Source: Paracoccus salipaludis
Lineage (GTDB): Bacteria; Pseudomonadota; Alphaproteobacteria; Rhodobacterales; Rhodobacteraceae
DNA length: 64,000 nucleotides
Direction: 5' to 3'
NCBI RefSeq assembly: GCF_002287065.1
Contig: NZ_NSJZ01000011.1
Span: 1 to 64,000, forward strand
Of the stretch, positions 1 to 11,316 are shown one piece after another. The stretch's first letter is position 1, and each line of letters opens with the position of its first letter. The translations under genes and the position numbers were made by a program. The notes beneath the pieces were generated by a model. That model ran no database searches, had not been told where the DNA came from, and saw nothing but the letters and a program-made list of their open reading frames with translations.

Positions 1-289
1 CAAAACAGACCGCAGTCGCCAATCCTACTTGGCGCCAACAGCCAGTCCGTCCCGAATTTCCAGTCGCCCCGTCGCCGAGGCAGGAACCCTATCTAGCGAT
101 CCCGCAGCCCACCGTCAAGAACCTTCTCGACAATCTTCCGCGGCGCCACCCAGGACCCCCCGGTTCCGCCTCCCGGCTTCCCCGTCCCTCCCAGCGTCCC
201 CGCCGTTCGGTGAAGCGGTATCTAGGGGGAACAATCAGACAGGGCAAGCGGATTTTTCGGAAAAGTTTCAGCAGACCGTCAAAAAACTT

Positions 290-910
290 TCATCCACCTG
301 ATTTTATTACCGTCTTCTTAACCTTTTGGTGCCCGTCCCGCAGCCAGGGCAGCCGCAGGGCCAGCAGGATCGCCACCAAGCCCAGAATCGCAAGGGGCTT
401 TCCGGGCCAGACCTTGTAGGCGAGCAGCCAGTGAAAGACGGCGAGCGGCGCGGCCAGATAGACCCAGCGGTGAATCGCTCTCCACCTCAGGGGCCCCAAC
501 CGCCGGATGGCCTTGTTCGAGCTGGTCGCCGCCAGCAGCAGCAGAATCACGAACACCGCCATCCCGATCGTCAGATAGGGCCGCTTCGCAATGTCCTTCA
601 GCATCTGCGGCCACAGCAGACCCATGTCGAGAATCGCCCAGGCCAGCAGATGAAGCCCTGCATAGGAGGCGGCCAGCAGGCCCAGAGGGCGGCGGAACTT
701 GACCAGGTTCACCCGGCCCATCCGCAGGATCGGCGTGATGCAAAGCGAGGCGAGAAGGAAATAGACCGCCGTGCGGCCCAGCCGATGCTCGATGTCGCGC
801 ACCGGATCGACGCCCAGCTTCCCCGCCAGCGTGTCCCAGACCAGCAGGGCCAGCGGCAGGGCGCCCAGCGCCCAGACGACGCCCGTCGGCAGGCGGCGGA
901 TGCGGTCCAT
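290..910 (-). CDS. msrQ: MsrQ, haem-binding membrane subunit of the MsrPQ methionine sulfoxide reductase
   Basis: Inner-membrane b-type cytochrome that passes electrons from the quinone pool to MsrP, which repairs oxidised methionine in periplasmic proteins. The 206-residue product is almost wholly hydrophobic with about six membrane spans. Histidines suited to haem ligation lie in GLHLLAW, AIHRWVY and FHWLLAY. I chose the ATG whose A is shared with the msrP stop codon (TGATG junction), giving the usual family length; a longer frame upstream only reads msrP out of frame. Translational coupling to msrP fits the fixed pairing of these subunits. Confidence 0.95.
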   Translation of the reverse strand: MDRIRRLPTGVVWALGALPLALLVWDTLAGKLGVDPVRDIEHRLGRTAVYFLLASLCITPILRMGRVNLVKFRRPLGLLAASYAGLHLLAWAILDMGLLWPQMLKDIAKRPYLTIGMAVFVILLLLAATSSNKAIRRLGPLRWRAIHRWVYLAAPLAVFHWLLAYKVWPGKPLAILGLVAILLALRLPWLRDGHQKVKKTVIKSGG

Positions 911-1779
911 CAGTAGTCCCGCGCCAGGTCCATGCCCGCATAAAGCTGCGCAACCTGGTCGCCGTAGCCGTTGAACATCAGCGTTTCCTGCCGGCCGCCC
1001 AGCAGGCCCGCGCCGATGCGCCGCTCGGTCGCCTGGCTCCAGCGGGGGTGGTCCACCTGCGGGTTCACATTGGCGTAGAAGCCGTACTCGCGCGGCTGCA
1101 TCGCCTGCCAGGTCGTGACGGGCTGGCGGTCGGTCAGGGTGATCTTCACGATGCTCTTGATCGACTTGAAACCGTATTTCCACGGCACGACCAGCCGGAT
1201 CGGGGCGCCGTTCTGATTGGGCATCGGCTTGCCGTAAAGCCCGGTGGCCAGGATGGTCAGCGGATGCATCGCCTCGTCCAGTCGCAGCCCCTCGCGGTAG
1301 GGCCAATCCATGCTGCGGCGGCGCTGCTCGGGCATCTCCTCGGGACGATAAAGCGTCTCAAACGCCACGAACTTGGCCCCCGGCTGCACGCCCGCCTTTT
1401 CCAGCACGCCCGCCAACGGCACGCCCAGCCATGGGATCACCATGCTCCAGGCCTCGACGCAGCGCAGGCGATAGATGCGTTCCTCGACCGCGTTCGCAGG
1501 GGCAAGGTCGGCCACCGAATAGCTGCCGGGCCGATCCACCAGCCCGCCGATCTCGACCGCCCAGGGGTCGGTGGTCAGTTGGCCCGCGTTGTCGGCCGGG
1601 TCGGTCTTGCTGAAGCCGAATTCGTAGAAGTTGTTGTAGTTGGTGATCTGCTCGAAGCTGTTGGGCTTCTCGACCGCCGCCAGCGCGGGGGCAGCCGCCG
1701 CGACACCGAGACTTGCGATGAAGGACCGCCGGTTCAGGAACAGCGCTTCGGGCGTCACGTCGGACCAGGACAGCTTCAT
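910..1779 (-). CDS. msrP: MsrP, periplasmic molybdopterin methionine sulfoxide reductase catalytic subunit
   Basis: Reduces protein-bound methionine sulfoxide in the periplasm using a Mo-molybdopterin cofactor. A Tat signal peptide is visible (NRRSFIAS, residues 16-23, then an Ala-rich stretch ending near 35), and Cys107 in RLRCVEAW is the expected molybdenum ligand of the sulfite-oxidase fold. Length 289 is typical. A GAGGGG ribosome site sits 7 bases before the ATG. It is the first gene of a two-gene operon with msrQ. Confidence 0.96.
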   Translation of the reverse strand: MKLSWSDVTPEALFLNRRSFIASLGVAAAAPALAAVEKPNSFEQITNYNNFYEFGFSKTDPADNAGQLTTDPWAVEIGGLVDRPGSYSVADLAPANAVEERIYRLRCVEAWSMVIPWLGVPLAGVLEKAGVQPGAKFVAFETLYRPEEMPEQRRRSMDWPYREGLRLDEAMHPLTILATGLYGKPMPNQNGAPIRLVVPWKYGFKSIKSIVKITLTDRQPVTTWQAMQPREYGFYANVNPQVDHPRWSQATERRIGAGLLGGRQETLMFNGYGDQVAQLYAGMDLARDY

Positions 1780-1866
1780 GGTGGTTCCCCTCGGGTGGCA
1801 CCGCGAAAAACGCGGACAGGACCTGCAACGATCCTGCCCGCGCCATCACGATCCCGGCAAGGGAAA

Positions 1867-1892
1867 GGCCCCGGCCCGCGAAGGCCGGGGCC
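1867..1892 (-). terminator. Intrinsic terminator after clpB
   Basis: Perfect 10-bp GC stem (GGCCCCGGCC / GGCCGGGGCC) with a 6-base loop, 7 bases beyond the clpB stop. On the minus strand it is followed by a weak T-containing tract (TTTCCCTT). It separates clpB from msrP, which is transcribed in the same direction. Confidence 0.7.
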
Positions 1893-1898
1893 GCCCCG

Positions 1899-4523
<2,625 letters not shown>

Positions 4524-4595
4524 CGGCAAATCTCCCTTTCAGCCCCCGCCTTGCGCCGCCCGTCATGGCACGGCCCCTCGCGGGTCTTTGACCAT

Positions 4596-4625
4596 CAGAT
4601 GGGCAGGACCGAACGGGCTTTCAAG
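4596..4625 (-). promoter_or_regulatory. RpoH (sigma-32) type heat-shock promoter of clpB
   Basis: On the minus strand, CTTGAAA is followed after 15 bases by CCCATCTG, a close match to the sigma-32 consensus CTTGAAA-N(13-17)-CCCCATnT, about 70 bases before the clpB start. clpB is a classical RpoH-regulated gene, so context and motif agree. Confidence 0.75.
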
Positions 4626-4671
4626 AAACGCGGTTCCGTGGGATAAGCCATCCGCTTCAAGGGGGTGCCGC

Positions 4672-5355
4672 ATGGACGACCGACTGATCGTGGCGCTGGA
4701 CGTGCCCAACGCGCTGGCCGGGCTCGAACTGGCGAAGACGCTGGGCGACGCCGTGTCCTTCTACAAGATCGGGCTGGGGATGCTGACCGGGGGCGGGCTG
4801 GCGCTGGCCAACGAGCTCAAGCAGGAACAGGGCAAGCGCATCTTTCTGGACATGAAGCTTTACGACATCGGCGCCACGGTGGAAGCCGCGGTGCGCGGCC
4901 TCGCGCAGTTCGACCTCGACTTCCTGACCGTCCACGGCGACCCCCATGTGGTGCGCGCGGCCAAGGAAGGCGCGGCGGGCTCGGACCTGAAGATCCTGGC
5001 CGTGACGATCCTGACCTCGCTGGACCGCGCCGACCTCGACGCCGGGATGATGCAGGCGGGCGACCTGCACGACCTGACCGTGGAACGCGCCGCCCGCGCC
5101 TATGAGGCCGGGGCCGACGGCGTGATCGCCAGCCCGCGCGAGGCGCAGGCGATCCGCGCCCTGCCCGGCTCGCGCCTGATCGTGACCCCCGGCGTCCGTC
5201 CCGCGGGCGCGGCGCTCGGCGACCAGAAGCGGGTCGAGACTCCCGCCGCCGCTCTGGCTGCGGGCGCCGATCACATCGTCGTCGGCCGCCCCGTCTGGCA
5301 GGCGGCGGACCCCCGCGCGGCGGCGCAGGCGATCCTGTCGGAAATCGCCCGCTGA
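4672..5355 (+). CDS. pyrF: Orotidine 5'-phosphate decarboxylase
   Basis: Last step of de novo UMP synthesis: decarboxylates OMP to UMP in the cytoplasm. The 227-residue TIM barrel carries the family signature with catalytic Lys and Asp (DMKLYDIGATV, near residue 61), the N-terminal ALDV strand and the C-terminal phosphate-binding IVVGRPVW. The ATG chosen gives the standard N-terminus (MDDRLIVALDV). Monocistronic and divergent from clpB. Confidence 0.97.
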   Translation: MDDRLIVALDVPNALAGLELAKTLGDAVSFYKIGLGMLTGGGLALANELKQEQGKRIFLDMKLYDIGATVEAAVRGLAQFDLDFLTVHGDPHVVRAAKEGAAGSDLKILAVTILTSLDRADLDAGMMQAGDLHDLTVERAARAYEAGADGVIASPREAQAIRALPGSRLIVTPGVRPAGAALGDQKRVETPAAALAAGADHIVVGRPVWQAADPRAAAQAILSEIAR

Positions 5356-5406
5356 CGCGAGAATCGTGATAGCCTGCAACCCTTGGGGCAAGGAGCGGCG
5401 GGGACG

Positions 5407-6144
5407 ATGCTTGACGGCGATCCGGGGGGGCGGGTGGAGCGGGCCGAGAACGACCTCGTCCTGTCCTTCCTGCGGGTGCGGCGGGCCATCGGCCTGCTGG
5501 GCTATTTCCTGCCGCCCGCGCTTCTGGCCTACAGCCTGATCTGGGGCGACGGCCTGCTGCCCAGCATCTCGGCCTATTACTATTCCCCCATGCGCGAGGT
5601 CTTCGTCGGCATCCTGTCGGCCATCGCCGTCTTCCTGTGGAGCTACGAGGGCTACCGCCCCCGGCCCGGCGAATGGCTGAGCGACCTGATGGCCGGGCGC
5701 GCGGCCTCGCTGGGGGCGCTGGCCGTGGCGCTGATCCCGACCGCCCCGGGCCAGCCGGTCGCCTGCACGCTCAGCCAGTGCGTCCTGGGCTTTTCAGCGG
5801 CCAGCACGCTGCATTGGCTGGGGGCGGCGCTGTTCTTCGGGGCGCTTGCGCTGTTCTGCCTGGTGCTGTTCGTGCGGGGTGCGCATCCCGACCCGGAAAA
5901 GACCGCCAGCAACCGGATCTATCGCGCCTGCGGCTGGATCATCCTGGCCGCACTTGCGCTGATCGGGCTGATCCTCTTGTCGCCCGAGCCGGTCAAGACG
6001 CAGCTGACGCCCCTGCGGCCGGTCTTCTGGCTGGAAACCATCGCCACCTTCGCATTCGCCACGTCCTGGATGGTCAAGGGCGACGCGATGAAGCCCGTGG
6101 TCCGCGCGCTCGCCCATGCCGAGACGGGAAGGCCCGCGCCCTGA
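5407..6144 (+). CDS. Uncharacterised integral membrane protein
   Basis: Product of 245 residues with about five hydrophobic segments, for example around GYFLPPALLAYSLIWG, the VFVGILSAIAVFLW segment and two C-terminal helices. I recognise no catalytic motif. The start is the first ATG, with AAGGAG about 11 bases upstream; an in-frame TTG further upstream is less convincing. It lies 51 bases after pyrF on the same strand and its stop faces the Nudix gene stop. No function assigned. Confidence 0.75.
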   Translation: MLDGDPGGRVERAENDLVLSFLRVRRAIGLLGYFLPPALLAYSLIWGDGLLPSISAYYYSPMREVFVGILSAIAVFLWSYEGYRPRPGEWLSDLMAGRAASLGALAVALIPTAPGQPVACTLSQCVLGFSAASTLHWLGAALFFGALALFCLVLFVRGAHPDPEKTASNRIYRACGWIILAALALIGLILLSPEPVKTQLTPLRPVFWLETIATFAFATSWMVKGDAMKPVVRALAHAETGRPAP

Positions 6145-6149
6145 AACCC

Positions 6150-6599
6150 TTAGCGCCGCAGTTCCAGCATCTCGGCCACGATGGCGGGGAAATGCGGAAC
6201 GGCCGCGGGGTGCGCCACGAACTCGGCCACCGGCATCAGCCGCAGCTCGGCCCCCTCATCGCCCAGGACCGCGCTTGCGGCCTCGGCGGGCGTGATCTCG
6301 GCGTGAAAATACCAGCCCGCGTGTCCCGGTCTGTGCGGCAGCTCGCGCGCATGGGCCGCCCCCAGCCGCGCCGGGTCCAGCCGAAGGCCGGTTTCCTCGA
6401 GCAGTTCGCGCAGGGCGCAGGCCTGGGGCGATTCGTCGCCCTCGCGCGCGCCGCCGGGCAGGTCCCAGCAGCCGGGCCAGTTGATCGTGGGGATGTCGTC
6501 GCGGCGCAGGACCAGCAGGCTGTCCCCGCAGGTCAGGACCAGCTTCGCCCCCTTCCACCGCATCCGCTCGGGCGCGAGCGCGGGATCGGTCCCCTTCAT
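6150..6599 (-). CDS. Nudix hydrolase
   Basis: Predicted Mg-dependent pyrophosphohydrolase of a nucleoside-diphosphate derivative; substrate unknown. The 149-residue protein has a perfect Nudix box (G-x5-E-x7-REL-x-EE-x-GL, starting at GAREGDE), preceded by the usual WDLPGG. Its ATG overlaps the stop of the upstream amidohydrolase gene by 4 bases (ATGA), so the two are co-translated. Confidence 0.93.
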   Translation of the reverse strand: MKGTDPALAPERMRWKGAKLVLTCGDSLLVLRRDDIPTINWPGCWDLPGGAREGDESPQACALRELLEETGLRLDPARLGAAHARELPHRPGHAGWYFHAEITPAEAASAVLGDEGAELRLMPVAEFVAHPAAVPHFPAIVAEMLELRR

Positions 6600-7471
6600 T
6601 CGGCGGCCAGCGGCAGCCCGGTGCCGTCCAGCGGCAGCCGCGCGATCCGCGCGATCACGCCGGCCAGCCGCGCGGCCAGCCCGTCAAAGCCCGCATGGGG
6701 CCGGACCGCCCCCTCGTCCATGTAAAGCGAGCGGTCGATTTCCACCTGCACCACATGCTGCCCCCGCAGCGGCCGGCCATAGGTCGCCGCCACATAGGCC
6801 CCCGCGAAGGGCGAGTTGCGGCGCACCCGGAAGCCCGCCTCGACCAGCGCGCCGTGCACGGCCTCGCTGATGGCGGGGTCGGCCGAGGCGCCGTTGCGGT
6901 CGCCCAGCACGATCTCGGGCGGGGGCGCCTGAAGGTGCAGCAGCGCCTCGCGCGGCATGGAATGGACGTCGATCAGGATCGCCCGTCCGTGGCGCGCCAC
7001 CGCCTCGGCCATCAGCGATTCGAGCGCCGCGTGATAGGGCCGCCACAGCGCCTCGATCCGCCGCTGGGCTTCCGCCCCGCTCAGCTTGCCGCGCCGGATC
7101 GCGCGACCCTGCGCCACCACGCGGGGAATCACCCCCAGGCCCGACTGGATGCGCGGATCGGCACGGCGCGAGGGCGTGCCCTCGATCGCCGCCGGGTCCA
7201 GTTCGTCCGCGCCCCGGTTCAGGTCCACCACGCAGCGCGGAACCCGCGCCGTCAGCGTGACGGCGCCAGCCGCCACGGCGGGCGCGATCAGCCGGTCCAC
7301 GAAGGCATCCTCGGACGAACGCAGCACATGCGGGTCCAGCATCGATTCGGCCAGGAACCAGCCGGGATAGTCGCGGCCGGAATGGGGCGAGGCGAAGATC
7401 ACGCCCCCCGTCCAGTCTGCCGGCCGCATGACATCGAAACTCGGGCCGGTCGCGGCGGGCATCGGGATCAT
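6596..7471 (-). CDS. N-formylglutamate amidohydrolase family protein
   Basis: Zinc-dependent amidohydrolase of the HutG2/FGase family, which releases formate from N-formylglutamate in histidine breakdown; related members have other substrates. Motifs typical of the family: SPHSGRDYP near residue 29, DLNRGADELD, IDVHSMP and QVEIDRSLYMDE. 291 residues. No other hut genes are visible nearby, so the physiological substrate is uncertain. It forms a two-gene operon with the Nudix gene. Confidence 0.88.
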   Translation of the reverse strand: MIPMPAATGPSFDVMRPADWTGGVIFASPHSGRDYPGWFLAESMLDPHVLRSSEDAFVDRLIAPAVAAGAVTLTARVPRCVVDLNRGADELDPAAIEGTPSRRADPRIQSGLGVIPRVVAQGRAIRRGKLSGAEAQRRIEALWRPYHAALESLMAEAVARHGRAILIDVHSMPREALLHLQAPPPEIVLGDRNGASADPAISEAVHGALVEAGFRVRRNSPFAGAYVAATYGRPLRGQHVVQVEIDRSLYMDEGAVRPHAGFDGLAARLAGVIARIARLPLDGTGLPLAAE

Positions 7472-7539
7472 CGGCTGCGGCCTCTCATCGTCCTTGCGTC
7501 TGGCTGTATAGCCGAGCCTCCGTTCCTGAAAAAGGGCAC

Positions 7540-7568
7540 TTGCAGCTGTGGATCACTGGCCTTATAGA
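7540..7568 (+). promoter_or_regulatory. Sigma-70 type promoter of tRNA-Val
   Basis: TTGCAG at 7540-7545 and TATAGA at 7563-7568, 17 bases apart, about 50 bases before the tRNA. Confidence 0.65.
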
Positions 7569-7618
7569 CACGCGGACCAACGCGATTCCGTTCCGCAAGG
7601 AACAGGATCACCTGGCAC

Positions 7619-7693
7619 GGGCGGTTAGCTCAGCGGTAGAGCACTACGTTGACATCGTAGTGGCCACTGGTTCGATCCCAGTACCGCCCACCA
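7619..7693 (+). tRNA. tRNA-Val (anticodon GAC)
   Basis: Complete cloverleaf: acceptor stem GGGCGGT/ACCGCCC, D-arm with AGCTCAGCGGTAGAGC, anticodon stem CTACG/CGTAG around loop TTGACAT (GAC at 7651-7653), T-loop TTCGATC and encoded CCA at 7691-7693. Confidence 0.98.
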
Positions 7694-7775
7694 TTCTTTC
7701 GCCGCCCCCGGCATGTCACCGGGGGCATTTCAGTTTCAAGGCGCGATGCGAGCGCCGCGAAGAGGGAGAAAACCG

Positions 7776-7901
7776 ATGAAGGTTCGCAACTCGCTGCGTT
7801 CGCTGAAAGAGCGTCACCGGGACTGCCAGATCGTGCGCCGCAAAGGCCGCGTCTACGTGATCAACAAGACCAACCGCCGCTTCAAGGCGCGCCAGGGCTG
7901 A
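7776..7901 (+). CDS. rpmJ: Large-subunit ribosomal protein bL36
   Basis: 41-residue basic protein of the 50S subunit. The sequence ([17 protein letters not shown]... ending FKARQG) is the alphaproteobacterial form with a single Cys, i.e. the zinc-free type that lacks the four-Cys ribbon. AGGGAG precedes the ATG by 8 bases. It stands alone, 82 bases after tRNA-Val, and is followed by a strong terminator. Confidence 0.96.
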   Translation: MKVRNSLRSLKERHRDCQIVRRKGRVYVINKTNRRFKARQG

Positions 7902-7930
7902 TCGCCCTTCGGCCTGGTCCGATCGACCGG

Positions 7931-7962
7931 AACGCCCGCAGCCCCGCGCTGCGGGCGTTTTC
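7931..7962 (+). terminator. Bidirectional intrinsic terminator between rpmJ and the pseudocaspase gene
   Basis: 12-bp perfect stem AACGCCCGCAGC / GCTGCGGGCGTT with a 5-base loop and T-rich flank on both strands. It ends rpmJ on the plus strand and the converging gene (stop at 7966) on the minus strand. Confidence 0.85.
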
Positions 7963-7965
7963 CGT

Positions 7966-9732
7966 TCAGTCCTGCCCCAGCAGCGTGTCGGCCAGCAGCC
8001 GCACCATGGTCGCCTGGTTCAGATAACCCGAGGGCCGCAGGTTGCGCGCCGCCTGATAGCGCCGCAGGGCCGCCCGCGTCTGGGGACCGAAGCTGCCGTC
8101 GGGGTCGCCGGCGTCCAGCCCCAGGGCGTTCAGCCGGATCTGGACGGCTTGCCGGATGGGGGCGCCCAGGTCCAGCTCCGCCTCGGCGGCCTGGTCGCGC
8201 GCCCTCTGGCTGTCCATCGCCTCGATTGCCGCCCTTGCCTCGGGGGCGCGCGGACTGCGGGGATACTTGTCCAGGAACTCGCGCCAGGCGGCGGCGCTGC
8301 CTGCGGCACGCGCGCGGGCCCAGGCGGCCTCCTCGCCCCGGTCCGTTTGCGCCGCTTCGGCCAGCACCGCCTGCGCTTGTGCTGAAAACAGCCCCTGCGG
8401 ATAGCGGGCCAGGTAGTCGCGCGCGCCTGCCTCGCCCCGGTTGCGGTTTCGCTCCCAGGACTGCCGCTCGGCCGCCGCCTCGGCTGCCTGCCGCGCCTGC
8501 GCCTCTGCTTCCAGCCGGCGCGCGCGTTCGCCGGCCTGCCGCGACAGCAGATCGACCTGCGCGCCCGTCAGGTAGCCCGTGGGTTCGGCGCCCGCGTTGC
8601 GCTGGAACCGCGCGATGGCCGCCCGGGTGAGCTGCCCGAAACTGCCGTCGATCCCGTCGGTGTCATAGGTCAGCAGCCTCAGCTGCCGCTGGATCTGCGC
8701 ACGCTGCGCCCGGTCGAGGTTCAGCGCCGCCTCGGCCGCCGCGGGGCTGCCGGTGGGCGCGGCGGGGGCCTGCAACTCGGCCATGCGCCCCCGCGCCGCG
8801 CCCGCGAAAAGGCTTTGCGGCCATTTGCCCAGGAACTCGGCATAGCCCTCGGCCGAGTTCGTGCGCTTGGCCCGCGTCCAGGCCGCCATCTCCTCGGCCC
8901 CGGGCTCCACCACGTCCTCAAGCCGGCGGGGGGCCTCCTCCAGCCGCCTGCGGGCCTCGGCGGCATGCGCCCCCTGGGGATATTTCTCCAGATACTCGCG
9001 CCAGCCCGCTGGCCCATCCACGACCACGGCGCGTGCCCAGGCCTCGGCTTCGCCCGGCTGGGCAGGCGCGGGCCCAGGGGCCACCACCACCGGGCGCGAG
9101 CCCCCGCCTCCGGGCAGAAGCCGCAGCGAATCGCCCTGCGCCAGGGCCTGCCCGATCGTCGCGCCGGGACGCGCCAGCACCTCGGCCGCGCGGCCGATGC
9201 CGTCGGTGTATCCCATGATCGCCGTCACCCCGGCGGGCAGGGCGAACCGGCCCAGGCTGGGCCGCAGCCCGTCGCCCGTGTCGAAGTCGCGCCCGTCGGT
9301 GCCCAGCAGCAGGACCGCCGGCCCCCCGGTGCCGTCCATCAGCTCGGCCGCGGCCGACAGCGGCACGGCGACTGCGCCCACCGTTGAAAGCGATTCGCGC
9401 CCCGCCTCGCGCCCCAGGAACCAGCTTTCGTCCCCGGACCGCGCAAAGCGCCCCATCAGCACGACGATCCGCGCACCGGGGTCGGGATCGCCGGACAGAA
9501 GCACCCGCAGCGCGGCGCGGATTTCGTCCGCGGTCAGGTCGCGTCCTTCGGTCACGCGATAGCCCTGCCGCCGGAGGGCCGCGACCGCGGCCTCCGTGTG
9601 GATTTCGGCCACGTCGGGCAACCGGTCATAATCGCGGTTGGCGATCACCACCGCGCGGTCCTCGGCCATCGCGCCCCCGGCAAGCGCAAGCAGGCAGGCG
9701 GCAAGGGCAAGGCGAAGCGGCATGGTCGTCAC
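7966..9732 (-). CDS. Secreted caspase-like (pseudo-caspase) protein with two peptidoglycan-binding domains
   Basis: 588 residues. A signal peptide (1-23) is followed by a caspase/metacaspase-like domain (25-200). The catalytic His and Cys of that family appear to be missing: the usual GHG strand reads VVLMGRFARSG (90-100) and the usual DACR strand reads LLLGTDGRDF (141-150). Then come four copies of a 20-residue helical motif of the type (W/Y)xEYLxKYPxGxxAxEA at about 245, 297, 438 and 483, and PG_binding_1 domains at 345-397 and 525-580. Probable GTG start with GGGGG 7 bases upstream; ATG at 9723 is the alternative. It follows the other PG-binding gene and may share its transcript. Function unknown; a periplasmic scaffold on the wall is my inference. 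Confidence 0.85.
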   Translation of the reverse strand: MTTMPLRLALAACLLALAGGAMAEDRAVVIANRDYDRLPDVAEIHTEAAVAALRRQGYRVTEGRDLTADEIRAALRVLLSGDPDPGARIVVLMGRFARSGDESWFLGREAGRESLSTVGAVAVPLSAAAELMDGTGGPAVLLLGTDGRDFDTGDGLRPSLGRFALPAGVTAIMGYTDGIGRAAEVLARPGATIGQALAQGDSLRLLPGGGGSRPVVVAPGPAPAQPGEAEAWARAVVVDGPAGWREYLEKYPQGAHAAEARRRLEEAPRRLEDVVEPGAEEMAAWTRAKRTNSAEGYAEFLGKWPQSLFAGAARGRMAELQAPAAPTGSPAAAEAALNLDRAQRAQIQRQLRLLTYDTDGIDGSFGQLTRAAIARFQRNAGAEPTGYLTGAQVDLLSRQAGERARRLEAEAQARQAAEAAAERQSWERNRNRGEAGARDYLARYPQGLFSAQAQAVLAEAAQTDRGEEAAWARARAAGSAAAWREFLDKYPRSPRAPEARAAIEAMDSQRARDQAAEAELDLGAPIRQAVQIRLNALGLDAGDPDGSFGPQTRAALRRYQAARNLRPSGYLNQATMVRLLADTLLGQD

Positions 9733-9768
9733 GATGGTTCCCCCGGTGCGTTCCAGGGCACAAGGATC

Positions 9769-9802
9769 GGGACGGGGCCCGGGTTTCCTTCGGCCCCGTC
9801 CC
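9769..9802 (-). terminator. Hairpin between the two peptidoglycan-binding genes
   Basis: Perfect 11-bp arms GGGACGGGGCC / GGCCCCGTCCC with a 12-base loop, but no clear T-tract. It could be a weak terminator or an mRNA-stabilising hairpin. Confidence 0.45.
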
Positions 9803-9812
9803 GTCCCCCCGT

Positions 9813-11291
9813 TCAGTTCCGCCGCTGGGCGCGTAGCGTGCTCAGCTGGTCGGCGTTCAGGTATCCCGTGGCGGCCAGCCCGTTGTCGCCCTGCCAGGCC
9901 GAGATCGCCCGCCGCGTCCCCGGGCCGAAGCGCCCGTCGATGCCATTGGGGTCATAGCCCAGGGCGCTCAGCCGCGACTGCACCTCGGTCCGGTCGATGG
10001 AACCGAGATCCAGCCGCGCCTCGTCCTCGGCCGTGGCCCCGCGGCCGGGCGTCACCACCGGCACCGCGGGCGCCGAAGTGCCCCCGCGCAGCGTGCGGAC
10101 CTGCGCCGCCGTCAGGTAGCCCGTCACCGCATCGCCCTGCGCGGTCTGCCAGTCCCGGATCGCCCGCCGCGTGCCCGAACCGAAGGTGCCGTCCACCCCG
10201 CGCGTGTCATGGCCCGCCTGCACCAGCGCCTGCTGGACGGCGACCCGGTCCTCGCGGGTCAGGTTCAGCGCAAGTTCGTCGCGCGCCGCCGTTTCCTCGT
10301 CGCTGACGGGACGGCCCGAGGGCGTCGTGCCCGCGTTCATCAGCGCATCCGCGTCGGCGCGGGTCAGGTAGCCGGTCGCGGGCAGGTTGTTGGCCTGCTG
10401 CCAGGCGGTGATCGCCCGCCGGGTGCCCGAGCCGAAGGCGCCGTCGATCCCCCGCGTGTCATGGCCAAGCAGGTTCAGGCGCGACTGGATGATGCGCTTC
10501 TGCGTGGACGTCAGTTCCAGCGCGGCCTCGGTGTCCGCCGTCGCCCCCGTGGCCGGGACCGAGGGCGCAGGCGTCGCGGGCGCGGGCGTGCCCGTGCGCA
10601 GTTCCGCCGCCTGGGCCGCCGTCAGGTAGCCGGTTGAGGCCTGGCCCTGCGCGGTCTGCCAGTCGCGGATCGCCCGGCGCGTGCCCGAGCCGAACACCCC
10701 GTCCACGCCGCGCGTGTCATATCCCAGGACCGACAGCCGCGACTGGATCGCGCGCCGGTCCTCGAGGCTGAGGTTCAGCGTCGCCTCGGTCCCGGACCCC
10801 TCGGCGGCCTGCACCTCGGCGCGGGCGGCCTGGGCGGGCGATTGCGCGGGCGGCACCTCGGTCGCGGGCGTCAGCGGAGACGAGGTCACGGGGGCGGGCG
10901 GCGGCGGAGCCGTGATCCCGGGGGCCGTCGCCGCTGGGGGCGTGACCACGGGGGACGTCACCACGGGGGCCGGCGCGCCGGGAAGGGTCGCGGCAGGCGC
11001 CGCGGGGGCGGTCGTCGCCACGGGCCTCGAACCGGCCAGAAGCTGGCCCAGCCGCGCCCGCGCCTCGGGCACATGGGCGCCGGCGGGGAAGCGCGTCAGG
11101 TAGTCGCGATAAGCCTCGGCCGTGCCCAGGGCCTGTGCCGAACCCCACAGCGCCTCGTCCTCGGCCGTTGGGACCACGCCGCCCGGCATCACCACCGGCG
11201 GCTGCTGCGCCACCGCGCCCAGCGGCGCCCCCAGCACGATACCCGCCGCCACAAGGGCGGCGAACCGCCCCGTCATCCCGTTTCCGACCAT
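9813..11291 (-). CDS. Secreted protein with four peptidoglycan-binding (PG_binding_1) domains
   Basis: 492 residues: signal peptide (1-29), one helical motif (AYRDYLTRFPAGAHVPEA, 60-77) like those of the downstream pseudocaspase, a Pro/Ala/Thr-rich linker (about 90-165), then four PG_binding_1 repeats at roughly 177-232, 264-317, 345-400 and 432-487. Each repeat has the pattern GxDTRGxDGxFGSGTRRAI and GYLT. No catalytic domain is visible, so it probably acts as a wall anchor or scaffold. Start ATG has AAGGGG 6 bases upstream. It begins 25 bases after the ligase stop, so it may be read from the transporter operon. Confidence 0.88.
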   Translation of the reverse strand: MVGNGMTGRFAALVAAGIVLGAPLGAVAQQPPVVMPGGVVPTAEDEALWGSAQALGTAEAYRDYLTRFPAGAHVPEARARLGQLLAGSRPVATTAPAAPAATLPGAPAPVVTSPVVTPPAATAPGITAPPPPAPVTSSPLTPATEVPPAQSPAQAARAEVQAAEGSGTEATLNLSLEDRRAIQSRLSVLGYDTRGVDGVFGSGTRRAIRDWQTAQGQASTGYLTAAQAAELRTGTPAPATPAPSVPATGATADTEAALELTSTQKRIIQSRLNLLGHDTRGIDGAFGSGTRRAITAWQQANNLPATGYLTRADADALMNAGTTPSGRPVSDEETAARDELALNLTREDRVAVQQALVQAGHDTRGVDGTFGSGTRRAIRDWQTAQGDAVTGYLTAAQVRTLRGGTSAPAVPVVTPGRGATAEDEARLDLGSIDRTEVQSRLSALGYDPNGIDGRFGPGTRRAISAWQGDNGLAATGYLNADQLSTLRAQRRN

Positions 11292-11316
11292 GTCATTCCC
11301 CTTCCTGGGGCCGTGT

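Noticed and set aside
1-289. Small frames in the first 289 bases
   Set aside because: Pro/Ser/Arg-rich shadows; the region looks like intergenic sequence downstream of msrQ.
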